Shown: in pieces, positions 27,124-36,367 of the stretch
Layout of the letters: each line of letters opens with the position of its first letter
Position numbering within the stretch: the first letter of the stretch is position 1
NCBI RefSeq assembly: GCF_900166585.1
Contig: NZ_FVZC01000009.1
Coordinates: forward strand, 186,001-250,000
Origin: Mesobacillus jeotgali
Lineage (GTDB): Bacteria; Bacillota; Bacilli; Bacillales; Cytobacillaceae
Length of the DNA stretch: 64,000 bases
Reading direction: 5' to 3'
The notes under the pieces: model-generated
What the model was told of the DNA's origin: nothing
The model's database searches: none
What the model saw: only the letters and a program-made list of their open reading frames with translations
Program-made: the position numbers and the translations under genes

Positions 27124-27332
27124 AAATGCTCCTTCTTATCTCTAATTTTTAAAATCATGCATATGATTGGCTCTTTTTTTACAAGAGTTCTACAATACAT
27201 ATATTGAATAAGGGTTAATAGTCCTTCTTACCACTATGGTAACCATTTTACAGTTAAATTGTAAAAAAATCATATCACATACTTAAAAGTCCGGTAAATT
27301 TAATGTCGGTCCGCTCAATTGGAGGTTTAACA

Positions 27333-28100
27333 GTGATTTTAGTCGAAAAGAAACACATTCAAGATATTCCCGTTCTCCATATCGTAAAACAAAATCAATT
27401 TTCAGATAGAATGCCGCTGATTGTTTTTTTGCATGGCTTTACTAGCACTAAAGAACGAAACATGCATTACGCCTATCTATATGCTGAAAAAGGTTTCAGA
27501 GTCATCCTGCCCGAGGCAAAATATCATGGGAGCCGCGGTGAGGGGTTTTCAGAAAAAGAACTGAGCTTCCGCTTTTGGGAAATTGTTATGAACTCGATCG
27601 AAGAGCTTGTTTTGATCAAGGATGAGCTGGTTGAGGAAGGACTTGTTGATCCCACCAGGATAGGTGTTGCCGGAACATCGATGGGCGGCATTACTACGCT
27701 AGGAGCCATGGCAAAATATGACTGGATCAAGGCGGGCGTCAGTCTGATGGGTAATCCTTCTTTTGAACAGTTTGCTCTATGGCAGCTGAATGAAATTGAA
27801 AAAAGAAATATAAAAATCAACTTATCTAAAGAAGAGGTTTCGAGTTTGCTGAATCAACTAAAGCAATATGACCTCAGCCAACAGCCTGAAAAGCTGGATA
27901 AACGGCCGCTGTTATTCTGGCACGGAAGATTGGACCCTGTTGTACCATATGAAGCCGCTTATCATTTTTATGAGCAAAACCGGAAAAACTATGAGGGAAC
28001 AGATGGAATGTTTGAATTCATTACCGATGAGCATGCTGGACACAATGTGTCAAACGCAGGTGTAATGGCTTCAGCAGAATGGTTTGCAAAACATATCTAA
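27333..28100 (+). CDS. yitV: Alpha/beta hydrolase, YitV-like esterase
   Basis: A 255-residue serine hydrolase. It shows the oxyanion region VFLHGFTSTKERN, the nucleophile elbow GVAGTSMGGITT, an acidic residue in LFWHGRLDPVVPYEAA and the catalytic His in DEHAGHNVS. The start is GTG 27333, with GGAGG at 27321-27325 and 7-nt spacing; an ATG at 27303 lies in frame upstream without a site. Natural substrate unknown. It precedes yitW as in B. subtilis. Confidence 0.87.
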   Translation: MILVEKKHIQDIPVLHIVKQNQFSDRMPLIVFLHGFTSTKERNMHYAYLYAEKGFRVILPEAKYHGSRGEGFSEKELSFRFWEIVMNSIEELVLIKDELVEEGLVDPTRIGVAGTSMGGITTLGAMAKYDWIKAGVSLMGNPSFEQFALWQLNEIEKRNIKINLSKEEVSSLLNQLKQYDLSQQPEKLDKRPLLFWHGRLDPVVPYEAAYHFYEQNRKNYEGTDGMFEFITDEHAGHNVSNAGVMASAEWFAKHI

Positions 28101-28177
28101 CGCCTTACCGCTTTAAATGCGAATGAATCATTGTTATGATAGAAATAGGTACAGCTATAAAAAAGGAGTGTTCACCG

Positions 28178-28489
28178 ATGGATGAAGAATTAAAAGAGAG
28201 CATTATGGGTGCGCTTGAGATGGTCGTTGACCCTGAACTTGGCGTTGATATCGTTAATTTAGGGCTTGTATATGATGTGGATTTAAATGAAGAAGGGCTA
28301 GCCACTGTAACCATGACCCTGACTTCAATGGGCTGCCCTCTTGCCGGCACGATCGTTGAGCAGGTTAAATTGGCACTTGCCGATCTTCCTGAGGTTAAAG
28401 ATACTGAAGTAAACATTGTCTTTAATCCGCCATGGTCAAAAGACATGATGTCCCGTTACGCTAAAATAGCCCTGGGTGTCAGGGATTAA
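28178..28489 (+). CDS. yitW: MIP18/SufT-like metal-sulfur cluster assembly factor (YitW)
   Basis: A 103-residue DUF59 protein starting MDEELKESIMGALEMVVDPE, with DPELGVDIVNLGLVYDV and the conserved Cys in TLTSMGCPLAG. Members help place Fe-S clusters. AAAGGAG lies 9 nt before ATG 28178. It is the last gene of the yit block, immediately before the anaerobic island, and is closed by a strong terminator. Confidence 0.92.
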   Translation: MDEELKESIMGALEMVVDPELGVDIVNLGLVYDVDLNEEGLATVTMTLTSMGCPLAGTIVEQVKLALADLPEVKDTEVNIVFNPPWSKDMMSRYAKIALGVRD

Positions 28490-28498
28490 GTGGGACAG

Positions 28499-28530
28499 AA
28501 ACAGCAGGAGCCTTCCTGCTGTTTTTTTTT
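28499..28530 (+). terminator. Terminator after yitW
   Basis: AAACAGCAGGA-type stem (28499-28509) pairs with TCCTGCTGTTT (28514-28524) and runs into nine or more T. Confidence 0.85.
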
Positions 28531-28593
28531 ATGCTTTATCCCGGTCAGAGGTCACAAAATTGTCAAACAAATAGGGCAAATCTTACCCGCTTA

Positions 28594-28636
28594 TGTGAGT
28601 TAGTTCACTTAAACATGTTGGTAACACTTATATACT
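28594..28636 (+). promoter_or_regulatory. Fnr box and -10 element of the radical SAM gene
   Basis: TGTGAGTTAGTTCACT (28594-28609) matches TGTGA-N6-TCACA with one mismatch. A -10 TATACT starts 29.5 bp from the box centre (28631-28636), the class II activator arrangement. Confidence 0.75.
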
Positions 28637-28671
28637 TCTTGTATAGAGAAGTATTTAAGGAGGCGCCACTC

Positions 28672-29796
28672 ATGTTTGATAGAGATTTTAATAAAGACCC
28701 ATTCATTGTGATCTGGGAACTTACGAGAGCCTGCCAATTGAAATGCCTGCACTGTCGTGCGGAGGCACAATATAGAAGAGATCCTCGTGAACTGTCTTTC
28801 GAAGAAGGGAAGGCGCTTATTGATCAAATATACGAAATGAATAATCCAATGCTAGTTTTTACAGGCGGCGACCCATTGATGAGGGAGGACGTATTCGGGA
28901 TTGCTGAGTACGCGGTGAAAAAGGGCGTCCGCGTATCAATGACACCAAGCGCGACTCCTAATGTAACGAAAGAAGCCATTGAAAAAGCGAAAACAGTCGG
29001 GCTTTCACGCTGGGCTTTCAGCATCGACGGCCCAACCGCAGAAGTCCACGACCACTTCAGGGGAACAGCTGGCTCCTTTGATTTAACAATGGAAAGAATC
29101 AAATACTTGCATGAACTGGAAATTCCGATTCAGATCAATACTGTAATTTCCCGTTATAATATTGAATATTTAGATGAGATGGCAAAGATGGTAGAGGACT
29201 TAGATTGTGTCCTATGGAGTGTTTTCTTCCTTGTCCCGACAGGTCGTGGCCAGGAAAAGGACATGATTTCTCCTGTTGAGCATGAAAAAGTGTTCCAGTG
29301 GCTTTATGATCTCAGTAAACGGGTGAAATTCGATATTAAAACAACTGCGGCTCAGCACTATCGACGGGTGGTCATCCAGCAAAAGATGCGGGAGGCCAAA
29401 AATCATACTGAAGAAATCGATTACTTGACTGCCCTGACAAAGGAAGGATTGACAGGGTCCATTGATGGTCTTGGCCGGGCGCCAAAAGGTGTCAATGATG
29501 GCAATGGCTTTGTATTCATTTCACACATAGGGGACGTCTATCCGAGCGGCTTGCTGCCCGTTAAAGCGGGGAATGTACGCGAACAGCCGCTTGCTGATAT
29601 ATATAGGGAATCACCTGTGTTCAAGTCATTGAGGAATCCAGATGAATTCAAAGGTAAATGCGGGGTTTGTGAGTTCAGGCATGTATGCGGCGGGTCTCGT
29701 TCAAGGGCATATGCCATGACAGGGGATTACCTGGAGAGTGAACCGTTCTGCGTATATATTCCGAAAGCACTGAGAAAACAAAAGCAAGAAAGCTGA
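28672..29796 (+). CDS. Radical SAM/SPASM protein, TIGR04053-like (heme-synthesis related family)
   Basis: A 374-residue radical SAM enzyme. The [4Fe-4S]/SAM motif CQLKCLHC lies near residue 22-29 and the glycine-rich VFTGGDPLM follows. The C-terminus has a SPASM-type cluster region (CGVCEFRHVCGG and a final Cys in SEPFCVY). It resembles the AhbD/NirJ group that modifies heme side chains and especially the TIGR04053 family found near nitrate-respiration genes. The exact reaction is unknown. ATG 28672 has AAGGAGG 8 nt upstream; the frame runs further upstream without a site. An Fnr box predicts anaerobic expression. Confidence 0.85.
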   Translation: MFDRDFNKDPFIVIWELTRACQLKCLHCRAEAQYRRDPRELSFEEGKALIDQIYEMNNPMLVFTGGDPLMREDVFGIAEYAVKKGVRVSMTPSATPNVTKEAIEKAKTVGLSRWAFSIDGPTAEVHDHFRGTAGSFDLTMERIKYLHELEIPIQINTVISRYNIEYLDEMAKMVEDLDCVLWSVFFLVPTGRGQEKDMISPVEHEKVFQWLYDLSKRVKFDIKTTAAQHYRRVVIQQKMREAKNHTEEIDYLTALTKEGLTGSIDGLGRAPKGVNDGNGFVFISHIGDVYPSGLLPVKAGNVREQPLADIYRESPVFKSLRNPDEFKGKCGVCEFRHVCGGSRSRAYAMTGDYLESEPFCVYIPKALRKQKQES

Positions 29797-29870
29797 AATA
29801 GCGGAAAAAAGGCCGGAAAGCCAGATTAGCGAAAAAATAGCAGGAAAGCCAAAAAAGCAGTTCTTGCCAA
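29797..29870. repeat. Two copies of a 28-bp A/G-rich repeat
   Basis: TAGCG-AAAAA...GGAAAGCC occurs at 29799 and 29827, 28 bp apart, with a partial third copy. It starts directly at the stop codon of the radical SAM gene and lies before its terminator. Confidence 0.55.
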
Positions 29871-29891
29871 ACCGGATGGAACTTCATAAAA

Positions 29892-29931
29892 AAACGAGTG
29901 GAATCGATTAGAGCTCCACTCGTTTTTTTTA
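29892..29931. terminator. Bidirectional terminator between the radical SAM gene and fnr
   Basis: AAACGAGTGGA (29892-29902) pairs with TCCACTCGTTT (29915-29925) and continues into eight T. Confidence 0.85.
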
Positions 29932-30630
29932 TTAGTCGATTGAACAGAAGATTGCCGGGCAATTTTCACAGCCGATTTCCTGGCGAAGGTAATCCACATC
30001 ATGGACAAGGATTTTCCCCTTTTTGATGGAGATGATTCCTTCCCGCTTCAGTTCATTCAGAATCCGGTTGGTGCTTTCACGTGATGTGCCGCAAAAATTG
30101 GCCAGCTCCTGATTTGTTAAAGGCAGGTCTATTAGAATGCCTGTATCTTTATGGATACCATAGCTATTAGTCATCCTGATTAAAGTGGAGAATAAAGCGC
30201 CCTTTTTCCCATTGAGTACTAAATCACGGAATTTTGTCTGTGTTTTGCGGAAGTGGTCGCTCATCCATTTCATGAATTCAAATGCAAGAGATGGATTATG
30301 GAAAATTTCTTTCTCGATTACGTCTTTTCGGATCGCCGCGATTTTTGCATCTTCAAGGATCAATGCGCTTAACAAATATTTTGGTGCATCTGTAAAAAGG
30401 GTCAATTCCCCGCAAAGGTCATTCTCCCCGCAAATCCTTAAGGCAAGCTCACGGCCGTCCTGGGTGACCTTGCTGATCTGGACCTTACCGCCAAGAATTA
30501 AATAAAGCTCCTCCGCCTCCATACCTTCCTGGAATAAATAGGTTCCCTTTTCAACCTTGAATGTGCGGTCAGCAAACTGGAGTAATTCTTTGATTTCAAT
30601 TGAATGAGTCACTTTAGTTGTATTTGGCAT
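29932..30630 (-). CDS. fnr: Anaerobic regulator Fnr, first paralogue
   Basis: A 232-residue CRP/FNR-family regulator. A cNMP-like sensory beta-barrel (about 15-120) and a long helix precede a winged helix-turn-helix (about 170-210, TNQELANFCGTSRESTNRIL). The C-terminal CENCPAIFC (Cys221, 224, 229) matches the cluster-ligating cysteines of Bacillus Fnr, which differ from the N-terminal cysteines of E. coli FNR. It should activate anaerobic genes through TGTGA-N6-TCACA boxes. The ATG at 30630 is chosen (AAGGG 8 nt upstream); ATG 30636 and GTG 30639 are in frame. Divergent from narK. A second paralogue lies at 40157. Confidence 0.88.
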   Translation of the reverse strand: MPNTTKVTHSIEIKELLQFADRTFKVEKGTYLFQEGMEAEELYLILGGKVQISKVTQDGRELALRICGENDLCGELTLFTDAPKYLLSALILEDAKIAAIRKDVIEKEIFHNPSLAFEFMKWMSDHFRKTQTKFRDLVLNGKKGALFSTLIRMTNSYGIHKDTGILIDLPLTNQELANFCGTSRESTNRILNELKREGIISIKKGKILVHDVDYLRQEIGCENCPAIFCSID

Positions 30631-30750
30631 GGTCATCACCCTTTTTAGATTTTTTTCCCGTATCTCTTATTTGTTGACCCAATAATAACACCTGCATAGT
30701 GTTAACTAAATGAGGTATATGGAATTGTCAAAATCTCGTCACAATCTAGG

Positions 30751-30765
30751 TTTGATTTGTTCACA
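30751..30765. promoter_or_regulatory. CRP/FNR-type inverted repeat between fnr and narK
   Basis: TTTGA-TTTGT-TCACA resembles an Fnr box but has a 5-bp spacer. A TATATT lies at 30790-30795 toward narK. Confidence 0.35.
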
Positions 30766-30958
30766 TTTTAGAAACAAAATCGATCTATGTATATTATATC
30801 GATAAAAAAGGCAGTTGTTTCTGATGTTTAAAGACATCTGTGACAGTTTATTGAACAAAGGAGCAGGAGTGAAGTTTTGCACAGCGGAAATTTTGCAATT
30901 TTTCTACTATTTAAGGCAATGGAACTTTCCTCGAAGTAAACAAGAAGGGAGAAAAATC

Positions 30959-32458
30959 ATGCGAACACAAAGACATCAGCTGCCGCTTCAAACGCTCAGC
31001 CTAGTTGCTGGGTTTATGGTTTGGGTCATACTATCATCATTGATGCCATATATAAAAGAAGATATTCAGTTGTCTGCTAATGAGGTTGCCGTTGTTGCAG
31101 CACTCCCTGTTATTCTGGGTTCAGTGCTGAGAATCCCAATTGGCTACTGGACAAACAAGTATGGAGCACGAAAACTGTTTTTTGTCAGCTTTGCCTTCCT
31201 CCTGTTTCCGGTATATTTTATCAGTCTGGCAGATTCCTTTATTGACCTGCTGTTAGGCGGCTTGCTGGTTGGAATAGGCGGTGCCATATTCTCTGTAGGT
31301 GTAACCTCGCTGCCAAAGTACTATCCAAAAGAACGCCATGGCTTTATCAACGGAATTTATGGGGTGGGCAACCTTGGAACCGCGGTCACCACCTTTTCAG
31401 CACCAGTCATTGCGGCGGGAATTGGCTGGCAGCCGACAGTAAGGCTTTACATGATTCTTATGATTGCATTTGCAGTGCTGAACTTTTGCCTGGGAGATAA
31501 AAATGAACCAAAAGTTGTCACACCTTTGGCGGAACAAATTAAAAGTGTATACAAGAACGAGAAGCTCTGGGCATTGTGCTTATTCTACTTCTTAACCTTT
31601 GGGTCATTTGTTGCCTTCACGATCTACCTTCCGAACTTCCTTGTATCACACTTTGGGCTGGAAAAAGTGGATGCAGGTTTCCGGACAGCTGGATTCATTG
31701 CTCTCGCGACATTCTTTAGGCCTATTGGCGGATGGCTAGGTGATAAATTCAATTCGTTTGTAATTTTGATAGTCGTATTTGCCGGCATGACCATCTCAGG
31801 GATATTGCTTTCCTTCACGCCTTCCCTGACTCTTTATACAATTGGATGTCTTGTGGTAGCAATCAGTGCAGGAATCGGCAACGGAACAATTTTTAAACTT
31901 GTCCCGCTTTATTTTTCCAAACAAGTAGGGATCGTAAATGGTATTGTTTCAGCAATGGGAGGTTTGGGAGGATTCTTCCCGCCGCTCATGCTCGCATTCC
32001 TGTTCAACCTCACAGGGCATTATGCTATAGGCTTCATGGCACTTTCACAGGTAGCGCTGGCAAGCTTGATCATCGTTATCTGGATGTACTATCAGGATAA
32101 ATTGAACCTTGCCAAAAATATTATTGACCATACAGCTGAGGGAATCATGATTACAGATATAAAAGGCACGATTGAAAAAGTTAATCCGGCGTTTACGACC
32201 GTAACAGGTTACAAAGCAGAAGAAATCATTGGAGAAAATCCAAGAATCCTGCGATCAGGAAAGCATGGTGAAGCTTTTTACGAGGAGATGTGGAAATCAA
32301 TAGAAGAGAAGGGCTCCTGGCAGGGGGAAATCTGGAATAAAAAGAAGAATGGCACCGTTTACCCTGAGTGGCTGACAATCAGTCCTGTCAAAAATGAAGC
32401 TGGTGAAATCAAACACTTTGTCGGCATGTTCAGTGAAATCCCCAAAAGAAAACAATAA
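30959..32458 (+). CDS. narK: NarK-type nitrate/nitrite transporter fused to a C-terminal PAS domain
   Basis: A 499-residue protein. Residues about 1-380 are a 12-helix major facilitator protein with the NarK-type motifs RIPIGYWTNKYGARK and a second GGWLGDKFN, expected to move nitrate or nitrite. Residues 387-499 are a complete PAS/PAC domain (NIIDHTAEGIMITDIKGTIE, then GEIWNKKKNGTVYPEW) ending EIPKRKQ at the stop. The PAS would be cytoplasmic. ATG 30959 has AAGGGAG upstream; an upstream frame extension to 30815 has no ribosome site. It is divergent from fnr, as in the B. subtilis narK-fnr region, and ends at a strong terminator. Confidence 0.9.
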   Translation: MRTQRHQLPLQTLSLVAGFMVWVILSSLMPYIKEDIQLSANEVAVVAALPVILGSVLRIPIGYWTNKYGARKLFFVSFAFLLFPVYFISLADSFIDLLLGGLLVGIGGAIFSVGVTSLPKYYPKERHGFINGIYGVGNLGTAVTTFSAPVIAAGIGWQPTVRLYMILMIAFAVLNFCLGDKNEPKVVTPLAEQIKSVYKNEKLWALCLFYFLTFGSFVAFTIYLPNFLVSHFGLEKVDAGFRTAGFIALATFFRPIGGWLGDKFNSFVILIVVFAGMTISGILLSFTPSLTLYTIGCLVVAISAGIGNGTIFKLVPLYFSKQVGIVNGIVSAMGGLGGFFPPLMLAFLFNLTGHYAIGFMALSQVALASLIIVIWMYYQDKLNLAKNIIDHTAEGIMITDIKGTIEKVNPAFTTVTGYKAEEIIGENPRILRSGKHGEAFYEEMWKSIEEKGSWQGEIWNKKKNGTVYPEWLTISPVKNEAGEIKHFVGMFSEIPKRKQ

Positions 32459-32463
32459 ATTGG

Positions 32464-32503
32464 AGAAGGCTGCATCAAATCCTTGATGCAGCCTTCTTTT
32501 TTA
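32464..32503 (+). terminator. Terminator after narK
   Basis: A perfect 15-bp stem, 32464-32478 with 32483-32497, has a 4-nt loop and a T tract. Confidence 0.9.
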
Positions 32504-32620
32504 GATAATATGACAACATAGTGACAATTCTTAATAAAAACACTATCCTGGCAGTATTTATGTTGTAATATAGGTGTAAGGGTAAAATCTACTATTTTAA
32601 AAGAGGACTATTGATGTTAC

Positions 32621-32663
32621 TGTGAGAATATTAACAGTTAACAATGTTTGTATTTGTTACAAT
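32621..32663 (+). promoter_or_regulatory. Fnr-like box and -10 element of moaA
   Basis: TGTGAGAATATTAACA (32621-32636) differs from the Fnr consensus at one base. TACAAT (32658-32663) begins 29.5 bp from the box centre. Confidence 0.65.
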
Positions 32664-32701
32664 GTCAATAATCATAACTTCTTTAATTGGAGTTGACACA
32701 T

Positions 32702-33718
32702 ATGGTAAAAAGCATAATTAAAGACCAATTAAATAGACCGCTGCGCGACCTGCGTATTTCTGTTATAGATCGATGTAATTTCCGCTGTCAGTATTGTATG
32801 CCTGCTGAAATTTTTGGACCTGACTTCGCGTTTTTGCCAAAGAGTGAACTGCTGTCATATGAAGAAATTGAAAGAGTGGCAAAAATGTTCATAGAACTTG
32901 GTGTGGAAAAAATCAGGCTTACAGGCGGCGAACCATTAATGCGGAAGGATTTGCCGATTCTTGTCAAAAAGCTGAACCAGATTGAAGGACTTCAGGACAT
33001 AGCCCTGACTACAAATGGTGTCATGCTTCCTAAACATGCAGAAGAGTTGTATTCAGCTGGCTTGAAGCGTGTCAATATCAGTCTGGATAGTTTAAAGGAC
33101 GAACTGTTCGGCGAAATCAATGGACGGAATGTAGGGGTAGGACCAGTACTCAAGGGAATCGAGGCGGCAAAAAAGGCCGGTTTGGGCGTTAAAATCAACA
33201 TGGTCGTCAAAAAAGGCCTGAATGATTCTGAAATCCTTCCGATGGCAGAATTTTGCAAGAAGGAAGGACTCGAGCTTCGTTATATTGAATACATGGATGT
33301 AGGAAGCACGAATGGCTGGAAAATGGATGATGTCATAACGAAGAAGCAAATCCATGAAATGATTAGTCAACAATATGAACTGGAAGCAGTGGATCCTGAT
33401 TATTTTGGAGAAGTCGCAAAAAAATACCGTTACAAGGATACGGATATCAATGTCGGCTTCATTTCATCCGTATCAGAGTCCTTTTGCTCCAGCTGCACAA
33501 GGTCACGTTTATCGGCAAATGGACAGGTTTTCACCTGCTTATTCAACGGAAATGGCCATGATATCCGCGATTTCATGCGTGCCGGTGCTACAGACGATGA
33601 GCTGCGCAATCGCATTACGGATATATGGAACCATAGAACGGACCGGTATTCAGATGAACGGACAGCGGAAACAGTGGCGAATAGAAAGAAAATCGAAATG
33701 TCCTATATTGGCGGTTAA
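32702..33718 (+). CDS. moaA: GTP 3',8-cyclase MoaA (molybdenum cofactor synthesis)
   Basis: A 338-residue radical SAM enzyme making the first molybdopterin intermediate from GTP with MoaC. The N-terminal cluster ligands are Cys25, Cys29 and Cys32 in [11 protein letters not shown], followed by [10 protein letters not shown]. The C-terminal cluster ligands lie in CSSCTRSRL and VFTCLF. The protein ends in the conserved Gly-Gly that activates the enzyme. ATG 32702 has GGAG 9 nt upstream; a TTG at 32687 overlaps that site. An Fnr-like box precedes it. Confidence 0.95.
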   Translation: MVKSIIKDQLNRPLRDLRISVIDRCNFRCQYCMPAEIFGPDFAFLPKSELLSYEEIERVAKMFIELGVEKIRLTGGEPLMRKDLPILVKKLNQIEGLQDIALTTNGVMLPKHAEELYSAGLKRVNISLDSLKDELFGEINGRNVGVGPVLKGIEAAKKAGLGVKINMVVKKGLNDSEILPMAEFCKKEGLELRYIEYMDVGSTNGWKMDDVITKKQIHEMISQQYELEAVDPDYFGEVAKKYRYKDTDINVGFISSVSESFCSSCTRSRLSANGQVFTCLFNGNGHDIRDFMRAGATDDELRNRITDIWNHRTDRYSDERTAETVANRKKIEMSYIGG

Positions 33719-33744
33719 AGACTCCTTCGGGGGTCTTTTTTTTT
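33719..33744 (+). terminator. Terminator after moaA
   Basis: AGACTCC (33719-33725) pairs with GGGGTCT (33730-33736) with one G-U pair, followed by a T run. Confidence 0.75.
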
Positions 33745-33799
33745 CAAGCGGACCACTCACTGATACCGCCAACACATAAAACTGCAACAGTTTTTTACA

Positions 33800-33922
33800 G
33801 GTGGGCGATATAAGTGAACAAGTGGCTGATATATTCACAAATCTGGCCGATATATATTCGCAAAAGTGGTCGATAAATCCTGAATTGCGGCCGATAAGTT
33901 TCAGAATTTGGCCGATAAAATG
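33800..33922. repeat. 21-bp-period intergenic repeat, core GTGGCCGATA
   Basis: GATA cores at 33807, 33828, 33849, 33872, 33893 and 33914 are 21 or 23 bp apart. The consensus is GTGGCCGATAAATTC with variable filler. It lies between the moaA terminator and cls; the rest of the 370-bp gap shows nothing else clear. Confidence 0.8.
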
Positions 33923-34088
33923 AACTAATCTCTCAACCATTCAACCACCGCCAGGTTAATTCTGCTGACTAACAAATATCCCTCCAAAATAAAACAATGA
34001 TTTGTATTTTGGGCATACTATGTTTCCAATGTTAGAGAGTATGGGTATATAAATGAAACTACGATAAACTTTGTTGGAGAATACCTGA

Positions 34089-35600
34089 ATGTTAAAAAGA
34101 GGAATCGAATTCTTATTTGTATTTATTTTAATGGCGTGTATGTACATTGTTTTTTTTACAGCTTACGGCCAATTGATAAAAATTGGGGCGATAGTGATTT
34201 ATGCGTTGATTTTGTTTATCAGCATCTATTCTTTGATGCTCGAGAACCGTTCGCCGCAGCACACACTGATGTGGATGTATGTGATGCTGTTATTTCCTGT
34301 TGCAGGGTATTTTTTCTACTTATTTTCCGGGCAGCTGTACTTAAAAGGGTATTTGTATAAAAGCAAGCGTACCCGGGATCGTGATCAATGGGAAAGGCTG
34401 ATGAGGAAGGAAGAGTCGAGGGATCTTTCTTTTTTGATAGAAAACCAGCTATGCTTTGCCAAATATGCAAAGAATGCCACATTGACTCCGATTACAACCG
34501 CTTCACGGGCAAAAATACTGAAAAATGGAGAAGAGACATTTTCCAAGATAAAAGAGAAGTTACGGGAAGCGCAAAAATTCATCCATATGGAATACTATAT
34601 TTTCAGATCTGATCGTCTTGGACGGGAAATTATCGATATCTTGATCGAAAAAGCAGAGCAGGGTGTCGAGGTTTTATTTATGTTCGATGCTGCCGGAAGC
34701 ATGAAGATGGGTGCAAAAGACCTTAAGGATATGCAGGATGCAGGCATTAAAGCCTCCCCGTTCTCTCCCCTTAAGTATGGATTCTTCAATCAAAAATTCA
34801 ATTTTCGGAACCACAGGAAAATAGTGATCATTGATGGGGAAATTGGGTTTGTTGGTGGATTGAATGTTGGGGTGGAATATCTGGGTCAAGATGAAAAAAT
34901 AGGGTTTTGGCGTGATACCCATCTGATGCTGACAGGAGAGGCTGTTTACACTCTTCACAATGTCTTCCTGCTTGATTGGGAATATGTCAGTGGGGAAAAG
35001 GTCCTTGACAACCATGTGGCCCAGAAAAAACCGCATACTAACGACGAACTGGATGGTGCTATCCAGGTGGTGCCAAGCGGCCCGGATACACAGCAAGGTA
35101 TCATGAGCGATTTTTACTACACCATGATGTCCTGTGCAACAAAGTCGATCTGGATTGCTACTCCTTATTTCGTTCCAGATGAAGCAATCCGGACTGCATT
35201 GCGTGTAGCTGCCGCCAAGGGGATTGAGGTGAGGATCCTGGTGCCGGAAATCAATGATAGTTTCCTTACACAGTACGCCAGCCGCTCTTACTTTTCAGAG
35301 CTGCTGCGGAATGGGGCTGAAATATACTCTTATAAAAAGGGGTTCTTGCACCAGAAGGTTATCATTGTGGATGGGAATATCGCGTCTATTGGAACGGCCA
35401 ATATGGATATGAGGAGTTTCCATCTGAATTTTGAGGTGAATGTCTTCCTGTTTGGAACAAGCTCGATCAGGGATCTTGTTGCGCATTATGAGGATGATCT
35501 CAATGATTCTGAGAAAATCAGAGCGGTCCAATATCATAAGCGCGGGCTCTGGGAAAGAACGAAAGAATCCTTTGCTCGTCTGTTTTCAGGTGCATTGTGA
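34089..35600 (+). CDS. cls: Cardiolipin synthase
   Basis: A 503-residue membrane enzyme joining two phosphatidylglycerols into cardiolipin. Two N-terminal membrane helices (about 5-25 and 35-55, plus a hydrophobic stretch near 65-80) precede two phospholipase D domains. Their HKD motifs are NHRKIVIIDGEIGFVGG and LHQKVIIVDGNIASIGT. Length and layout match Bacillus ClsA/YwnE. TTGGAGA precedes ATG 34089. It lies inside the anaerobic island without an evident Fnr box. Confidence 0.92.
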   Translation: MLKRGIEFLFVFILMACMYIVFFTAYGQLIKIGAIVIYALILFISIYSLMLENRSPQHTLMWMYVMLLFPVAGYFFYLFSGQLYLKGYLYKSKRTRDRDQWERLMRKEESRDLSFLIENQLCFAKYAKNATLTPITTASRAKILKNGEETFSKIKEKLREAQKFIHMEYYIFRSDRLGREIIDILIEKAEQGVEVLFMFDAAGSMKMGAKDLKDMQDAGIKASPFSPLKYGFFNQKFNFRNHRKIVIIDGEIGFVGGLNVGVEYLGQDEKIGFWRDTHLMLTGEAVYTLHNVFLLDWEYVSGEKVLDNHVAQKKPHTNDELDGAIQVVPSGPDTQQGIMSDFYYTMMSCATKSIWIATPYFVPDEAIRTALRVAAAKGIEVRILVPEINDSFLTQYASRSYFSELLRNGAEIYSYKKGFLHQKVIIVDGNIASIGTANMDMRSFHLNFEVNVFLFGTSSIRDLVAHYEDDLNDSEKIRAVQYHKRGLWERTKESFARLFSGAL

Positions 35601-35606
35601 TTCAGC

Positions 35607-35645
35607 AAAAATGACCCCATCATGAAGGATGGGGTCATTTTTTAC
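35607..35645. terminator. Bidirectional terminator between cls and ric
   Basis: A 15-bp stem, 35607-35621 with 35628-35642 (ATGACCCCATC core), is flanked by A and T runs between convergent genes. Confidence 0.9.
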
Positions 35646-35668
35646 ATAATAATTCATGAAGTTCCTTA

Positions 35669-36367
35669 CTATGCAATATATCTAGGGAATAGAATATTAT
35701 TTTCAAGATGTACATGCATGAATGTGTGTGATTCCAGGGCTTCAAGTCGTTTATAGACTAACCGGTAAGTTCCGCAAGCATCGATTGGCGGATTGAAGCC
35801 GCCTGTAATTTCCCGCAATTGTTTAAGAATAGAGCCTGCATGGTCATGTTCTTTTTCAAGCGCCTTAATTTCGGCAACCATTTCAGCTCGTTTTTCATCC
35901 TCTTCTGCTTCCAGCTGGAGAAGAAGCGGGAATACGGCAGCTTCTTCTTTGGCCGTATGTTCCAAAAGCTCCTTCTTTAATTCGTAGAAAAGTTCATACA
36001 CTTCTAACAATTCTTCGTGGCGATCACCATGGACTTTTGCAACTTTGGTTACATAGGGGCTAAGCATCTTTAATTCTTCTTCCAGTTCACGGTGGTATTT
36101 ATTTTTGATGTGCTCGATCAATTCTTCAGAATCACTCTCGGTCCAAACCTCCATGTTTTCGGCCTTGCCATTGTGCTTCTTGTACAGCTCCTCCAATTCA
36201 TTCATCAGCGCAGGAACATCTAGGTTCTGTTCTATCGCAGCATCTGAAAGCGGACGATTCCCGCCACAGCAAAAATCGAGTCTGTTTTTCTTAAATAAAT
36301 CGCTGGATTGAGGGAATATATTGACAATATCTTTGACTAGTGAATTTTGATTAAAAGGCATTTGCAT
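35669..36367 (-). CDS. ric: Di-iron Fe-S cluster repair protein (RIC/ScdA/YtfE)
   Basis: A 232-residue protein. The N-terminal ScdA_N domain contains DFCCGGNRPL. The hemerythrin-like four-helix bundle supplies iron ligands in YHREL, HGDRHEEL, EHTAKEEAAVFP, EHDHAGS and HVHLENNILFPR. It repairs Fe-S clusters damaged by nitric oxide or oxidants, which suits a nitrate/nitrite island. ATG 36367 is used (GGAGG 8 nt upstream on the minus strand). Confidence 0.92.
   Translation of the reverse strand: MQMPFNQNSLVKDIVNIFPQSSDLFKKNRLDFCCGGNRPLSDAAIEQNLDVPALMNELEELYKKHNGKAENMEVWTESDSEELIEHIKNKYHRELEEELKMLSPYVTKVAKVHGDRHEELLEVYELFYELKKELLEHTAKEEAAVFPLLLQLEAEEDEKRAEMVAEIKALEKEHDHAGSILKQLREITGGFNPPIDACGTYRLVYKRLEALESHTFMHVHLENNILFPRYIA

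Noticed and set aside
28531..28671. N-terminal extension of the radical SAM protein
   Set aside because: It would cover the Fnr box and promoter; AAGGAGG before 28672 is the credible start.
30815..30958. N-terminal extension of NarK
   Set aside because: It lacks a ribosome site and would precede the first transporter helix with unrelated sequence.
32504..32701. Molybdenum cofactor riboswitch upstream of moaA
   Set aside because: The leader is short and AT-rich with no extended pairing; the Fnr-like box explains it better.
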